A DNA stretch of 64,000 bases from Sedimentitalea sp041224545 (lineage in GTDB: Bacteria; Pseudomonadota; Alphaproteobacteria; Rhodobacterales; Rhodobacteraceae). Both the position numbers and the translations under genes were made by a program. The notes under the pieces were generated by a model that saw nothing but the letters and a program-made list of their open reading frames with translations, had not been told where the DNA came from and did not search any database. Positions 7,545 to 16,078 of this stretch are shown here, in pieces; position 1 is the stretch's first letter; each line of letters opens with the position of its first letter. Location: assembly GCF_041224545.1 (NCBI RefSeq), contig NZ_JBGFGP010000125.1, forward strand, positions 1 to 64,000. The letters are read 5' to 3'.

Positions 7545-8740
7545 CGAAAAGGGGGATCGGTTTGCGTTACCTGACAACTCTGCTGGCGTGCGTCTTGTTG
7601 CTCGGCGCATCCAAGGGATATGCGGTCGATGTCCGGACCGTCGTCTTCCGCATCGATTATCCACAGGCCGCCCCGATATCGCGCTTTGATCTGTTGCCGG
7701 ACAATATCGGCTTTGCCGGAGCCCTGCTCGCCACCGAAGACAACGCAACCACCGGCGGATTTCTCGGACACAGCTATACGCTCGAAAACATCGCCACCCC
7801 ACCCGAGGAGGCGGATGCCGCCTTTGATGCGGTGCTTGCGCGGGATTTCGATATTCTGGTGATCATGGCGCAGGCCGGAGACCTGCTGCGGCTGGCGGAC
7901 AAGGCCGGGCCGGATCGGCTCGTGATAAACGCCCTCGCACGCGACACGGCCCTGCGCGATGACCAGTGCCGCGGCAATCTGCTGCACGTGGCGCCCTCGG
8001 ATGCGATGATGGCAGACGCCGTGACGCAATTTACCACCTGGAAGAAATGGCCGCGCTGGTACCTGATCCAGGGCTCCAACCCGGCAGATCGGTCTCTGGG
8101 CGATGCCTATCGCCGCTCGGCGGAGAAATTCGGTGCCAGCATCGTCGAAGAGCGGGAATTCGAAGATACCGGCGGTTCCCGGCGGACCGATACCGGTCAC
8201 GTTCTGGTGCAACGTCAGCTTCCGGTATTCACGCAGGGCGCGCGCGACCATGACGTGGTGATCGCCGCCGACGCCTCGGACGTCTTTGCGCCCTACCTGC
8301 CATTTCATCTGTGGGATCCGCGCCCCGTCATGGGGTCTGCGGGATTGCGCCCGGTGACGTTCCACGCAGCGCACGAGGCCTGGGGCGCGACCCAGTTCCA
8401 GCGCCGCTTTGAAAAGCTGACGGGCAGGTATGTCCGCGAAGAGGATTACCAGACATGGCTTGCCCTGCGGGTCGTCGGCGAGGCCGTGACGCGGACCGGC
8501 ACCGCCGACACCGCACGCCTGCGCGACTATGTGCTGGGCGACAGTTTCGAATTGGCAGCGTTCAAGGGACAGAAGGTCACGTTCCGCCCGTGGAACGGAC
8601 AGCTGCGACAACCCGTCCTGCTCTATGACGGGCGCATCACCGTCAGCGTTTCACCGCAGGAAGGGTATCTGCACCAGACTTCGCCGCTGGATACGCTCGG
8701 ACTTGACGCACCCGAAACCGCCTGCACCGCTTTCAACTGA
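7541..8740 (+). CDS. ABC transporter substrate-binding protein, PQQ-dependent alcohol catabolism type
   Basis: This is up to 399 residues with a signal peptide (LTTLLACVLLLGASKGYA) and a type-1 periplasmic binding fold (VVFRIDYPQAAPISRF; LLATEDNATTGGFLGH). It fits the binding-protein family that sits beside PQQ alcohol dehydrogenases. The start is ambiguous. ATG 7541 lies in a repeat and has its purine tract too close. TTG 7562 follows AAGGGGGATCGG at ideal spacing and gives a cleaner signal peptide. The usual partner ATPase and permease genes are absent from the window. Confidence 0.85.
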   Translation: MTKRGIGLRYLTTLLACVLLLGASKGYAVDVRTVVFRIDYPQAAPISRFDLLPDNIGFAGALLATEDNATTGGFLGHSYTLENIATPPEEADAAFDAVLARDFDILVIMAQAGDLLRLADKAGPDRLVINALARDTALRDDQCRGNLLHVAPSDAMMADAVTQFTTWKKWPRWYLIQGSNPADRSLGDAYRRSAEKFGASIVEEREFEDTGGSRRTDTGHVLVQRQLPVFTQGARDHDVVIAADASDVFAPYLPFHLWDPRPVMGSAGLRPVTFHAAHEAWGATQFQRRFEKLTGRYVREEDYQTWLALRVVGEAVTRTGTADTARLRDYVLGDSFELAAFKGQKVTFRPWNGQLRQPVLLYDGRITVSVSPQEGYLHQTSPLDTLGLDAPETACTAFN

Positions 8741-8756
8741 TACGGGAGACCCAGGG

Positions 8757-9737
8757 ATGAAGCTTGTTCTCACCACTTGCCTTGCCGCACTGATCGCTAC
8801 CGGCGCGGCCGCCAACACTGTCTTTGTCAGCAACGAAAAGGGCAACACCGTCACCGTCATCGACAGTGACACATGGGAGGTCGTCACCGAATTTCCCGCC
8901 GGAAACCGCCCACGCGGCATCACCATCAGCCCGGATGGCGCGCTGCTCTATGTCTGTGCATCCGATGACGACACGGTTCGGGTATTCGATACCACCACGT
9001 TCGAAGAGCTCTATAGCCTGCCCTCCGGTCCTGACCCCGAGCTGTTCGTGCTGCATCCATCTGGAAATCCGCTCTATATCGCCAACGAGGACGACAACCT
9101 CGTCACCGTCGTCGATACCGAGAGCCACACCGTTCTCGCAGAGGTCCCCGTCGGCGTCGAACCCGAAGGCATGGGCATTAGCCCGGATGCGCGATTTGTG
9201 GTGAACACCTCGGAAACCACCAACATGGCGCATTTCATCGATACCTCGGATTACGAGATCAAGCACAACATCCTTGTCGATCAGCGGCCCCGTTATGCAC
9301 AATACACGGCGGATGGCAGCAAACTGTATGTCACTTCCGAAATCGGTGGAACGGTCAGCGTCATCGACATCGCGGCCGATGGGGCGCCGACCCTGCGCAA
9401 GAAGATCGGTTTCGACGTGCCCGGTGTGCTGCCGGAATGGCTGCAACCGGTGGGGGCCAAGATCACCTCCGATGGCAAATGGCTGTTTGTCGCGCTTGGA
9501 CCGGCCAACCGGATCGCGGTCGTGAATGCCGAGACCGACGAGGTGGTGGACTATATCATCGTTGGCCAGCGGGTCTGGCAACTGGCGTTTACGCCCGACG
9601 AGAAATACCTGATTACCACCAATGGCAATTCCAACGACGTGACGATCATCGACGTCGAAACGCAAAAGGCTGTGAAATCGGTGCAGGTCGGCGAACAGCC
9701 CTGGGGTGTGGCCGTTACGCCGGACCGGGATGGATGA
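8757..9737 (+). CDS. PQQ-catabolism-associated beta-propeller protein (YVTN repeats), copy 2
   Basis: This is a 326-residue protein with signal peptide MKLVLTTCLAALIATGAAA followed by repeated blades (NTVFVSNEKGNTVTVIDSD; NPLYIANEDDNLVTVVDTE; SKLYVTSEIGGTVSVIDIA). The ATG at 8757 follows GGGAGACCCAGGG and lies 16 bp after the ABC binding protein gene. It is a paralogue of the propeller at 5879-6853, which sits in the divergent operon. The role is unknown. Family context links it to PQQ-dependent alcohol oxidation. Confidence 0.88.
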   Translation: MKLVLTTCLAALIATGAAANTVFVSNEKGNTVTVIDSDTWEVVTEFPAGNRPRGITISPDGALLYVCASDDDTVRVFDTTTFEELYSLPSGPDPELFVLHPSGNPLYIANEDDNLVTVVDTESHTVLAEVPVGVEPEGMGISPDARFVVNTSETTNMAHFIDTSDYEIKHNILVDQRPRYAQYTADGSKLYVTSEIGGTVSVIDIAADGAPTLRKKIGFDVPGVLPEWLQPVGAKITSDGKWLFVALGPANRIAVVNAETDEVVDYIIVGQRVWQLAFTPDEKYLITTNGNSNDVTIIDVETQKAVKSVQVGEQPWGVAVTPDRDG

Positions 9738-9801
9738 AGCGCCAGCTCGTGCTGGCCTGGCAATGACCGGCCCTTGATTCCTTAAAGAGGTGCGTCTGGC
9801 G

Positions 9802-10200
9802 TCACAGCCAATCGCGCAGGATCGGGATCAACGGAATATCGGCGGGGGGCATGGGATAATCCCGAAGTTTCGCCGGCCGCACCCATGCCAGTTCCTGCCC
9901 TTCGACGGATCGCGGAATTCCTTCCCACTTGCGGCAGGCAAACAGCGGCATGAGAAGGTGGAAATCGTCATAGCTGTGGCTCGCGAAAGTCAGCGGCGCA
10001 AGGCACGAGGCCCAGGTGTTGATCCCCAGCTCTTCCTCAAGCTCGCGGATCAAAGCCGCCTCGGGGGTTTCTCCCGGCTCAACCTTGCCGCCGGGAAATT
10101 CCCACAACCCGGCCATCGACTTGCCTTCGGGACGCTGTCCCAGCAACACCCGGCCATCGACATCGATCAACGCAACCGCAGATACCAGAACGGTTTTCAC
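9802..10200 (-). CDS. mutT: MutT-type Nudix hydrolase (8-oxo-dGTP diphosphatase)
   Basis: This is a 132-residue Nudix protein. The Nudix box is complete (GGKVEPGETPEAALIREL followed by EEELGI). It probably hydrolyses oxidised nucleoside triphosphates to prevent mutation. A GTG at 10200 overlaps the argJ stop as GTGA and gives the normal N-terminus KTVLVSAVALIDVDGRVLL. A longer in-frame reading to 10254 would run into argJ. The argJ-mutT pair looks translationally coupled. Confidence 0.88.
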   Translation of the reverse strand: MKTVLVSAVALIDVDGRVLLGQRPEGKSMAGLWEFPGGKVEPGETPEAALIRELEEELGINTWASCLAPLTFASHSYDDFHLLMPLFACRKWEGIPRSVEGQELAWVRPAKLRDYPMPPADIPLIPILRDWL

Positions 10201-11423
10201 GAGCGGTAATCCGCGTTGATCTCGATATAGCCGTGCGTCAGGTCGCAGGTCCACACGGTCGCCGTTCCTTTGCCAAGGCCGAGATCGACCGCGATCGAAA
10301 GCGACTGACCCTTCATATGCGCCGCGGCGTCCGCTTCGCGATAATCCGGACTGACCCAGCCGTTTTCGGCGACGAGCGTGTCGCCAAACCGGATGCTCAG
10401 CAGGTCGCGGTCGGCGGCGGCACCGGATTTCCCGATGGCCATGACCACCCTGCCCCAGTTCGGATCCTCGCCCGCAATCGCCGTTTTGACCAAGGGCGAA
10501 TTGGCGATAGCCATGCCGTGCACCTTGGCATCGGCATCCGAGGCCGCACCGGTCACACGGATTTCGACGAACTTTGTCGCGCCCTCTCCGTCCCGGACGA
10601 CCTGATGCGCAAGATCGAGCATCACCCCGTGAAGCGCCGCCCTGAAGTCGGCGCTGTCGGCTGCGTTCACACCGGAAGCGCCGGTGGCGCAGAGCATCAG
10701 GCTGTCGCTGGTCGAGGTATCGCTGTCCACGGTGATACAGTTGAAAGTCTGCTCGGTCAGGTCCGACAACATGGCCTGAAGATGCGGCTGATCGACCACC
10801 GCGTCGGTAAAGATGTAGACCAGCATCGTCGCCATGTCCGGCGCGATCATGCCCGAGCCCTTGGCGATCCCGGCGATGGTGACTGTCTCGCCCGCGATCT
10901 CGACCTGCGCGCAGGCCCCCTTGGCAAAGGTATCGGTCGTCATGATCGCCTTTGCCGCATCCCCGATGCCGCCGGCATCAAGCCCGTCCTTCAACTCGGC
11001 CAGCTTGTCGATGATCCGCGCATGTGGCAGCGGCTCACCGATCACGCCGGTCGATGCGGTAAACACGCGTTCGGTCGCCACACCGCTGGCGCGCGCCACG
11101 GCGTCCGCAATCTCCTGTACCGAAGTCTGACCGAAATGTCCGGTGAACGCGTTGGAATTGCCCGAATTCACCAGGATCGCGGCAGGTCCCTCGGGCGCCC
11201 CGCCGAGCTTGGCCTGGCAATCGAGAACCGGGGCCGAACGTGTCGCCGACCGGGTAAACACCCCGGCAACGGAGGTGCCGGGGTCGAGGAGCGCCAACAT
11301 CACATCCGTGCGCCCCTGATAGCGCACGCCCGCCTCGGCGGTCGCGAACCGGACACCGCGAACGATCGGCAAATCCGGAAAATGCTCGGGCGCAAGCGGA
11401 GACCGAGAGGTGATCTTTGCCAT
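10197..11423 (-). CDS. argJ: Bifunctional glutamate N-acetyltransferase / amino-acid acetyltransferase
   Basis: This is a 408-residue ornithine acetyltransferase of normal length. The family signature AKGSGMIAPDMATML contains the self-cleavage site: the Thr of MATML becomes the N-terminal nucleophile of the beta chain. It recycles the acetyl group from N-acetylornithine to glutamate in arginine biosynthesis. It lies 4 bp after the parvulin-type gene and overlaps mutT. Whether it also uses acetyl-CoA cannot be read from sequence. Confidence 0.95.
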   Translation of the reverse strand: MAKITSRSPLAPEHFPDLPIVRGVRFATAEAGVRYQGRTDVMLALLDPGTSVAGVFTRSATRSAPVLDCQAKLGGAPEGPAAILVNSGNSNAFTGHFGQTSVQEIADAVARASGVATERVFTASTGVIGEPLPHARIIDKLAELKDGLDAGGIGDAAKAIMTTDTFAKGACAQVEIAGETVTIAGIAKGSGMIAPDMATMLVYIFTDAVVDQPHLQAMLSDLTEQTFNCITVDSDTSTSDSLMLCATGASGVNAADSADFRAALHGVMLDLAHQVVRDGEGATKFVEIRVTGAASDADAKVHGMAIANSPLVKTAIAGEDPNWGRVVMAIGKSGAAADRDLLSIRFGDTLVAENGWVSPDYREADAAAHMKGQSLSIAVDLGLGKGTATVWTCDLTHGYIEINADYRS

Positions 11424-11427
11424 GGGA

Positions 11428-12279
11428 TCAGTTACCGATCAGCCCGAGATCCTTGATCATCTCGGGTTTCAGGCCCTCGATGACCGGGCGCTCGATATTG
11501 GCCTTGCTGGTCAGTTCCTCGATCCGGTCCTCAAGCGCGTTCTGGCGCAGTTCCGCCAGAAGCTCATTGGCCACGGCTTCGAGTTCGGGCGCTTCCTTGT
11601 CGCGCTTGTCATTCAGGATGATCACATGCCAGCCGAATTGGGTCTGAATCGGCTCGGACACCTGCCCGACCTCGAGCGCACTCACCGCCTCCTGGAATTC
11701 CGGCACCATCTGGCCATCGCTGAACCAGCCAAGTTCACCGCCGTTCGGACCCGACGGGCCAGTCGATTTTGCCTTGGCGGTTTCGGCGAAATCCGCACCG
11801 CCATCCAGTTCGGCCTTGACCGCGTCGGCATCCTCTTTGCTTTCGACCAGAATATGCGAAGCGTTGAACTCGGTCCCCCCTGTTCCGTCGGCGTATTTCG
11901 CATCATAGGCGGCACGAAGTTCTTCTTCGCTGCCGACATCGGCCATCGCTGTCTCGATCGCATCCGCCGCAAGCAGGGATCTGCGCTCGTTCTCAAGCGA
12001 GAGTTCCACGGCCACCGGCACATCCCCATCGCGGGATTGCACGAGCGCGGTTTGCTGGATCAACTGATCCAGAACGGCGTTGTAAAGAACATCGGCCGGA
12101 ACCTGCCGATATTGCTCCGGCAACGTCGCGCCCGCCATGATCACATGTCCCAATGTGATTTCTTCACCATTGACGCTCGCGACAACGGTTTCCGCATTCG
12201 GACCCGAGTCGGCCAGTGCGGCGGTCGATATCGCGGCGCTCAGGGCCAGAACCGGCAGAAATGTGAGATGTTTGGGCAT
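11428..12279 (-). CDS. Periplasmic parvulin-type peptidyl-prolyl isomerase (SurA/PpiC-like)
   Basis: This is a 283-residue protein with a Sec signal peptide (MPKHLTFLPVLALSAAISTAALA). The helical N-terminal part carries VNGEEITLGHV. One rotamase domain follows (ASHILVESKEDADAVKAEL, ELGWFSDGQMVPEF, QTQFGWHVIIL). It should help outer-membrane and periplasmic proteins fold. Its position opposite secA is a common alphaproteobacterial arrangement. Confidence 0.9.
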   Translation of the reverse strand: MPKHLTFLPVLALSAAISTAALADSGPNAETVVASVNGEEITLGHVIMAGATLPEQYRQVPADVLYNAVLDQLIQQTALVQSRDGDVPVAVELSLENERRSLLAADAIETAMADVGSEEELRAAYDAKYADGTGGTEFNASHILVESKEDADAVKAELDGGADFAETAKAKSTGPSGPNGGELGWFSDGQMVPEFQEAVSALEVGQVSEPIQTQFGWHVIILNDKRDKEAPELEAVANELLAELRQNALEDRIEELTSKANIERPVIEGLKPEMIKDLGLIGN

Positions 12280-12317
12280 GAAATCTTCCTATTCATGGGC
12301 CACGGCGGGGCGTGGCG

Positions 12318-12346
12318 TTGACACTGTTTCACCCGACCCTTACATC
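12318..12346 (+). promoter_or_regulatory. Sigma-70-type promoter of secA
   Basis: A perfect -35 TTGACA at 12318-12323 is followed after 17 bases by TACATC at 12341-12346. It lies about 100 bp upstream of the secA start in the divergent gap with the parvulin-type gene. The -35 and spacing are ideal and the -10 is weak. Confidence 0.5.
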
Positions 12347-12452
12347 GCCTTGAGGCCTATGCAGCGCCGTCTTTCTGCCGTGTATCTATGGGTTGCAGGC
12401 AAGACGGGCAAGACTGCACCAAAGAGTAAAAGTCAGATCGGCTGGAGTGATC

Positions 12453-15170
12453 ATGCTGGGATTCGGAACAATCGCCAAAAAGGTGTTCGGCACACCGAAC
12501 GACCGCAAAGTCAAGGCGACACGTCCCTTGATCGAACAAATCAACGCGCTGGAAGCGGATTACGAGAAACTGACGGATGACGGTCTGAAGGAAAAGACGC
12601 AGGAACTCGCCAAGCGCGCCAGAGATGGCGAGAATCTCGACGATCTGCTGCCCGAAGCCTTTGCCAATTGTCGCGAAGCCGCAAAACGGGCCCTTGGCCT
12701 GCGTGCCTTTGACGTGCAGTTGATGGGTGGGGTGTTCCTGCACCAGGGCAATATCGCGGAGATGAAGACCGGCGAAGGCAAGACCCTGGTTGCGACCTTT
12801 CCCGCCTATCTGAACGCGCTGACCGGCAAGGGCGTGCATGTCGTTACCGTCAACGACTATCTCGCCAAGCGTGACGCCGAATGGATGGGCAAGGTTTTCG
12901 CGACCCTCGGCCTGACCACCGGCGTCGTCTATCCGCAGCAGCCCGAGGCCGAGAAAAAGGCCGCCTATGCCGCCGACGTCACCTATGCCACCAACAACGA
13001 GCTTGGCTTTGACTATCTGCGCGACAACATGAAGTCGGACCTCGGCGAAGTGTTCCAGAAGCAGCACAATTTCGCCATCGTTGACGAGGTCGACAGTATC
13101 CTCATCGACGAGGCCCGCACGCCGCTGATCATTTCCGGACCGGCGGAAGACCGCTCCGAACTCTACGTCTCGATCGATGCCGTCATTCCATCGCTGACCG
13201 ACGAGCACTTCACGATCGACGAAAAGACCCGCAACGTGACCTTCACCGACGAGGGCAACGAATTCCTGGAACAGCAGCTTCACGGTCGCGGCCTGCTCGA
13301 ACCCGAACAATCGCTCTACGATCCCGAGAGCACGACGATCGTGCACCATGTCAACCAGGGCCTGCGCGCGCACAAGCTGTTCCAGAAGGATAAGGATTAT
13401 ATCGTTCGCGACAACCAGGTTGTGCTGATCGACGAGTTCACCGGCCGCATGATGGTCGGTCGCCGCCTGTCCGAGGGGCTTCATCAGGCCATCGAAGCCA
13501 AGGAAGGCGTCAAGATCCAGCCGGAAAACGTGACCCTCGCCAGCGTCACCTTCCAGAACTATTTCCGGCTATATGACAACCTGTCCGGCATGACCGGCAC
13601 CGCCGTCACCGAGGCCGAGGAATTTCAGGAAATCTACGGGCTCGGCGTGGTTGAAGTGCCGACCAACAAGCCGATCGCCCGCGTCGACGAGGACGATCAG
13701 GTCTATCGCACGGCACGCGAGAAATACGAAGCCATAATCAAGGAAATCGAAAAGGCCAATGCCAAGGGGCAACCGGTTCTGGTTGGCACCACGTCGATTG
13801 AAAAGTCGGAAATGCTGTCCCAGATGCTGACCAAGGCCGGGATCAAGCACAACGTGCTCAACGCGCGCCAGCACGAGCAGGAAGCGCAGATCGTTGCGGA
13901 TGCGGGCCGGCTCGGTGCCGTGACCATCGCGACCAACATGGCCGGTCGGGGAACCGACATCCAGCTCGGTGGCAATGTCGAACTCAAGGTGCTGGCGGCA
14001 CTCGAAGAAAACCCCGACGCCGATCCTGTCGAACTTCGCGCGGCCGAAGAGGCCCGCCACGCGGAAGAAAAGCAGAAGGTGCTGGATGCCGGCGGTCTCT
14101 TTGTGATGGCGTCCGAACGTCACGAAAGCCGCCGCATCGACAACCAGTTGCGCGGTCGATCCGGCCGCCAGGGCGACCCCGGCCGCACGGTGTTCTATCT
14201 CAGCCTGGAAGACGATCTGATGCGCATCTTCGGATCGGACCGCCTGGACAAGGTTCTTTCGACGCTGGGCATGAAGGAAGGCGAGGCCATCGTTCATCCC
14301 TGGGTCAACAAGTCGCTCGAACGTGCGCAGGCCAAGGTCGAAGGCCGCAACTTCGACATGCGCAAGAACGTGTTGAAGTTCGACGACGTGATGAACGACC
14401 AGCGCAAGGTGATCTTTGGACAACGCCGCGAGATCATGGCGGCCAAGGATCTGTCGGAAATCACCGCCGACATGAGATATCAGGTCATCGACGACCTGAT
14501 CGACACCTATATGCCACCAAAATCATATGCCGACCAATGGGACACCGAGAAGCTTTATGCACAGGTGATCGAGAAACTCGGTATCGACGTGCCCGTTATG
14601 GAATGGGCCCAGGAAGAAGGCGTGGATGACGAGGTGATCCGCGAACGGCTCGTCAAGGCGACCGACGAATTGATGGCGAAAAAGGCCATCGACTTTGGCC
14701 CGGACTCGATGCGCAACATCGAAAAGCAGATTCTGCTGCAGACCATCGATACCAAATGGCGCGAGCATCTTCTGACGCTCGAACATCTGCGTTCGGTGGT
14801 AGGGTTCCGTGGCTATGCGCAGCGCGATCCGCTCAACGAATACAAGACCGAAGCCTTTCAGCTGTTCGAGGGCCTGCTCGACGGTCTGCGTGAAACGGTG
14901 ACGGAAAACCTCGCCAAGATCCGGCCGCTGACCCAAGAAGAGCAGCAGCAGATGATGGCCCAGATCGCCGCACAACAGGCGCAGTTGAACCAGGCCGCCG
15001 CACCGGCACCGGACGACGCGACGCAGGAACAGCCCGCTGTCGACCCCGACGAACCACAGGCCGGATTCGACGAAAACGACGCCACCACCTGGGGCAATCC
15101 CGGACGCAATTCGAAATGCCCCTGCGGGAGCGGCAAGAAGTTCAAGCATTGCCACGGCAGGCTTCTCTGA
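12453..15170 (+). CDS. secA: Preprotein translocase ATPase SecA
   Basis: This is a 905-residue motor that drives Sec-dependent export. Walker A is GEGKT at residues 107-111, and the Walker B region reads AIVDEVDSILIDEARTPL. Helicase motif VI is recognisable (QLRGRSGRQGDPG), and the C-terminus is a zinc-binding SEC-C tail (CPCGSGKKFKHCH). The start at 12453 (MLGFGTIAKKVFG) follows GGAGTGATC; an in-frame upstream ATG at 12393 lacks this site. It is convergent with radC, ten bases away. Confidence 0.98.
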   Translation: MLGFGTIAKKVFGTPNDRKVKATRPLIEQINALEADYEKLTDDGLKEKTQELAKRARDGENLDDLLPEAFANCREAAKRALGLRAFDVQLMGGVFLHQGNIAEMKTGEGKTLVATFPAYLNALTGKGVHVVTVNDYLAKRDAEWMGKVFATLGLTTGVVYPQQPEAEKKAAYAADVTYATNNELGFDYLRDNMKSDLGEVFQKQHNFAIVDEVDSILIDEARTPLIISGPAEDRSELYVSIDAVIPSLTDEHFTIDEKTRNVTFTDEGNEFLEQQLHGRGLLEPEQSLYDPESTTIVHHVNQGLRAHKLFQKDKDYIVRDNQVVLIDEFTGRMMVGRRLSEGLHQAIEAKEGVKIQPENVTLASVTFQNYFRLYDNLSGMTGTAVTEAEEFQEIYGLGVVEVPTNKPIARVDEDDQVYRTAREKYEAIIKEIEKANAKGQPVLVGTTSIEKSEMLSQMLTKAGIKHNVLNARQHEQEAQIVADAGRLGAVTIATNMAGRGTDIQLGGNVELKVLAALEENPDADPVELRAAEEARHAEEKQKVLDAGGLFVMASERHESRRIDNQLRGRSGRQGDPGRTVFYLSLEDDLMRIFGSDRLDKVLSTLGMKEGEAIVHPWVNKSLERAQAKVEGRNFDMRKNVLKFDDVMNDQRKVIFGQRREIMAAKDLSEITADMRYQVIDDLIDTYMPPKSYADQWDTEKLYAQVIEKLGIDVPVMEWAQEEGVDDEVIRERLVKATDELMAKKAIDFGPDSMRNIEKQILLQTIDTKWREHLLTLEHLRSVVGFRGYAQRDPLNEYKTEAFQLFEGLLDGLRETVTENLAKIRPLTQEEQQQMMAQIAAQQAQLNQAAAPAPDDATQEQPAVDPDEPQAGFDENDATTWGNPGRNSKCPCGSGKKFKHCHGRLL

Positions 15171-15180
15171 CGCCCTGCGA

Positions 15181-15942
15181 TCAGAGATAGCCCTGCGCGC
15201 GAAAACTCATCTCGCTTGATTTGCCGATGATCAGGTGCTCGTGAAGTGTCAGGCCAAGCGCATCGCAAGCCTTCTGCACTTGCCGCGTCATGTCGATATC
15301 CGTCTGCGACGGCGACGGATCGCCCGACGGATGGTTATGCACAAGGATGAGCGCCGACGCGTTCAGTTCCAGCGCGCGTTTGACCACCTCTCGCGGATAG
15401 ACCGGGACATGATCAACCGTACCGGCCGCCTGTTCTTCATCTGCGATCAGCACATTCTTGCGGTCAAGGAACAATACGCGAAACTGCTCGGTCTCGCGAT
15501 GGGCCATCGTGGTATGGCAATAATCCAGGATGGCATCCCAGCTTGAGATCACATGCCGTTGCAGCACCCGCGACCGCGCCATCCTGTGGGCTGCTGCTTC
15601 GACAATCTTGAGATCGGTGATTACGGCCTCACCCACCCCGCTGATCTCGGACAGCCGCTCGGGCGGCGCCGCCAGAACCCGATTGAAATCGCCGAATTGC
15701 GCGAGCAGGTCGTGCGCGAGCGGTTTCACGTCCCGGCGCGGGATCGAGCGAAACAGCAACAGTTCCAAAAGCTCGTAATCGGGCATTGCCGCCGCTCCGC
15801 CGCGCACGAAACGTTCGCGCAGGCGTTTGCGATGATCCGCGATATAGGACGGCAGTCTGCCCTGTGTCACCGGCCGAACCCGCGCCTCATCGTCGCTATC
15901 AAACAACGACCGGGTTTCATAAAATGCGGGACTGTTTGTCAT
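15181..15942 (-). CDS. radC: RadC family JAMM-domain protein
   Basis: This is a 253-residue protein. The N-terminal helix-hairpin-helix part reads LSEISGVGEAVI, and the metalloprotease-type JAMM motif reads HNHPSGDPSPSQTDID near the C-terminus. Its function is unsettled; the old DNA-repair assignment is doubtful. The start MTNSPAFYETR at 15942 was chosen because it follows CTCAGGAT and fits the usual length. In-frame starts at 15972 and 16068 would add a non-conserved extension. Confidence 0.9.
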   Translation of the reverse strand: MTNSPAFYETRSLFDSDDEARVRPVTQGRLPSYIADHRKRLRERFVRGGAAAMPDYELLELLLFRSIPRRDVKPLAHDLLAQFGDFNRVLAAPPERLSEISGVGEAVITDLKIVEAAAHRMARSRVLQRHVISSWDAILDYCHTTMAHRETEQFRVLFLDRKNVLIADEEQAAGTVDHVPVYPREVVKRALELNASALILVHNHPSGDPSPSQTDIDMTRQVQKACDALGLTLHEHLIIGKSSEMSFRAQGYL

Positions 15943-16078
15943 ATCCTGAGCCTGATTGGCCGGGGTGAACATTCGGTTAACCGAAATGGTCGCCCACGCA
16001 TCTGGCCACAGACACGAAAAAGGACGCCAACCATCCGGCTGACGTCCCATCGCAACTGTCGGCGGCAATCGGCGCTGC

